From: Acidobacteriota bacterium
GTDB lineage: Bacteria > Acidobacteriota > Thermoanaerobaculia > UBA5066
Direction of reading: 5' to 3'
Assembly (NCBI GenBank): GCA_016789625.1
Contig: JAEUQS010000743.1
Coordinates: 1-5,911 of the forward strand
Length of the DNA stretch: 5,911 nt
Within the stretch, counting starts at the first letter, position 1. Each line of letters begins with the position of its first letter. This document shows, piece after piece, positions 4,964-5,911 of this stretch. Position numbers and translations under genes: made by a program. The notes under the pieces were generated by a model. The model had not been told where the DNA came from and did no database searches. It saw only the letters and a list, made by a program, of their open reading frames with translations.

Positions 4964-5911
4964 GCGCGGAGCCCGAGAGCCGCCGGCCGAGCACGAAAAG
5001 CGGATAGCCCGTCGCGAGGATCGCCATGCCCGCGAGCGCGAGGCGCGTCTCGAACACGAGGATGTGGAGCGACACCGCGAGGATGACCGCCAGATAGAGC
5101 GCCGGGAGCACGGGGTAGCCGGGGATGCGGAAGACGCCCAGGCCTCCGGCGTTCCTCCTGCGCAGCACGAAGAGCGTTGACGCGACGACCACGAGCGTCA
5201 GCGAGTCGGTGAACATCACGTAGTTCAGGAGCTTCTCGAAGGAGCCCAGGAGGAACGCGGGCACGAGCATCGTGACGCCGAAGAAGAGGAGCCCGACCTC
5301 CGAAACCTGAGTGCGCGGGTTGACGCTTCGGAAGGCCGCGGGCAGAACGCCGTCCTCGGCCATCGCGTGGAAGCTGCGCGGCATCTGGAGGATCGTGGCG
5401 TTCACGAAGCCCGCGGCCGAGAGGAAGATCGCGAGGGACACCACGGCCTCGCCCGAGGCGCCGAACGCCGCGCGCGCGAGGGCCGCCGCGACGAGCTTCG
5501 ACTCCGCGATCCCTGAGACGCCGAGCGTGCGCTCGTAAGCGAAGTTGATGAGGAGGTAGAGGCCCACGACCATCGTCATGCCCGCGGCCACGGCGAGGGG
5601 CAGCTTCCGCGGCGCGTCCTTCACGTCGGCGCCCAGGTTCATCGTCATCTGGTAGCCGCCCATCGTGTAGAAAACGGGGATCACGGCGGCGGCGAGGAAA
5701 CCGAGCTGCAGGGGAGAGGCCGCGGCAGCCTGAGGGCCAGCGGGAGCGGAAAAAACCAGCGCGCAGACGGCGAGCACCATGATCATCGCGATCTTGAGGA
5801 GCGACAGCAGGTTCTGCGCGCGGGCGCCCGTCTTGACCCCGAGGTAGTTGAGGACGAGCAGCACGAGCATGAGCGCGCACGCGAGCGCAAGGGACGCGGA
5901 CGGGCCACGCG
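4953..5911 (-). CDS. APC-superfamily amino acid permease, N-terminal part outside window
   Basis: Cytoplasmic-membrane transporter of the amino acid/polyamine/organocation superfamily, probably an amino acid symporter or exchanger. 318 residues are visible and the frame is open to the right edge; the ATG at 5868-5870 is internal, since the 13 codons before it continue a membrane helix. About 110-140 N-terminal residues (the first helices, including the helix 1 substrate motif) are missing. About nine hydrophobic segments are seen, beginning LVLNYLGVKTGARAQNLL and KIAMIMVLAVCALVF. The unwound-helix region FYTMGGYQMTMNLGADVKDAPRKLPLA matches the family's helix 6 and the GEVKNPxRNLP-type loop. 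VFRIPGYPVLPALYL near the C-terminus is also typical. Substrate unknown. Its TGA (4953-4955) lies inside the last codons of the convergent secreted-barrel gene. Confidence 0.88.
   Translation of the reverse strand, partial: RGPSASLALACALMLVLLVLNYLGVKTGARAQNLLSLLKIAMIMVLAVCALVFSAPAGPQAAAASPLQLGFLAAAVIPVFYTMGGYQMTMNLGADVKDAPRKLPLAVAAGMTMVVGLYLLINFAYERTLGVSGIAESKLVAAALARAAFGASGEAVVSLAIFLSAAGFVNATILQMPRSFHAMAEDGVLPAAFRSVNPRTQVSEVGLLFFGVTMLVPAFLLGSFEKLLNYVMFTDSLTLVVVASTLFVLRRRNAGGLGVFRIPGYPVLPALYLAVILAVSLHILVFETRLALAGMAILATGYPLFVLGRRLSGSAPTA

Noticed and set aside
1..5911. tRNA, rRNA, CRISPR array, insertion sequence or phage genes
   Set aside because: I saw no direct repeat array, no cloverleaf-like segment, no transposase or integrase motif and no target-site duplication. 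The coding genes account for nearly all of the window.

Overview
The window is a GC-rich (about 70% by eye), tightly packed chromosomal segment with nine protein genes. I see no RNA gene, mobile element or CRISPR array. The longest gene-free stretch is about 135 bp. Codon choice is dominated by G/C third positions throughout and nothing looks recently acquired. The high GC, the mixed ATG/GTG/TTG starts and the -10-like hexamers sitting almost on the start codon fit a GC-rich free-living bacterium of the Acidobacteriota or Myxococcota type. That placement is an inference from style, not from a marker gene.

Left part (1-943, + strand): the C-terminal part of an RtcB-type RNA ligase, most like the release-factor-H-coupled branch (RtcB2), enters from the left edge. 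It is followed 8 bp later by a small, basic, unassigned protein starting MREDM. Tight spacing suggests one transcript. This is the most interesting pair in the window: an RNA-repair enzyme with an uncharacterised partner gene where prfH would often be expected.

Middle (989-2917): an exported YHS-domain protein and an FAD-dependent monooxygenase-like flavoprotein run on the + strand. They converge on a small two-helix nitrate/nitrite transporter of the NrtS family on the - strand. The two convergent stop codons are 3 bp apart and both lie in the loop of a short inverted repeat.

Right part (3054-5911): three + strand genes follow. They are a secreted protein of unknown function, a membrane sterol-desaturase/fatty-acid-hydroxylase family protein starting 4 bp after it, and a secreted probable beta-barrel protein. 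The last converges with, and overlaps by 11 bp, an APC-family amino acid permease on the - strand that runs off the right edge.

Three genes (starts at 1478, 3054 and 4424) lack a convincing Shine-Dalgarno sequence. Each has a TANANT hexamer ending 6-9 nt before the start codon, as expected for leaderless or nearly leaderless transcripts. The genes at 512 and 989 instead have clear GAGG-type ribosome sites. Apart from the RtcB pair and this promoter pattern, the window looks like ordinary housekeeping and accessory metabolism.
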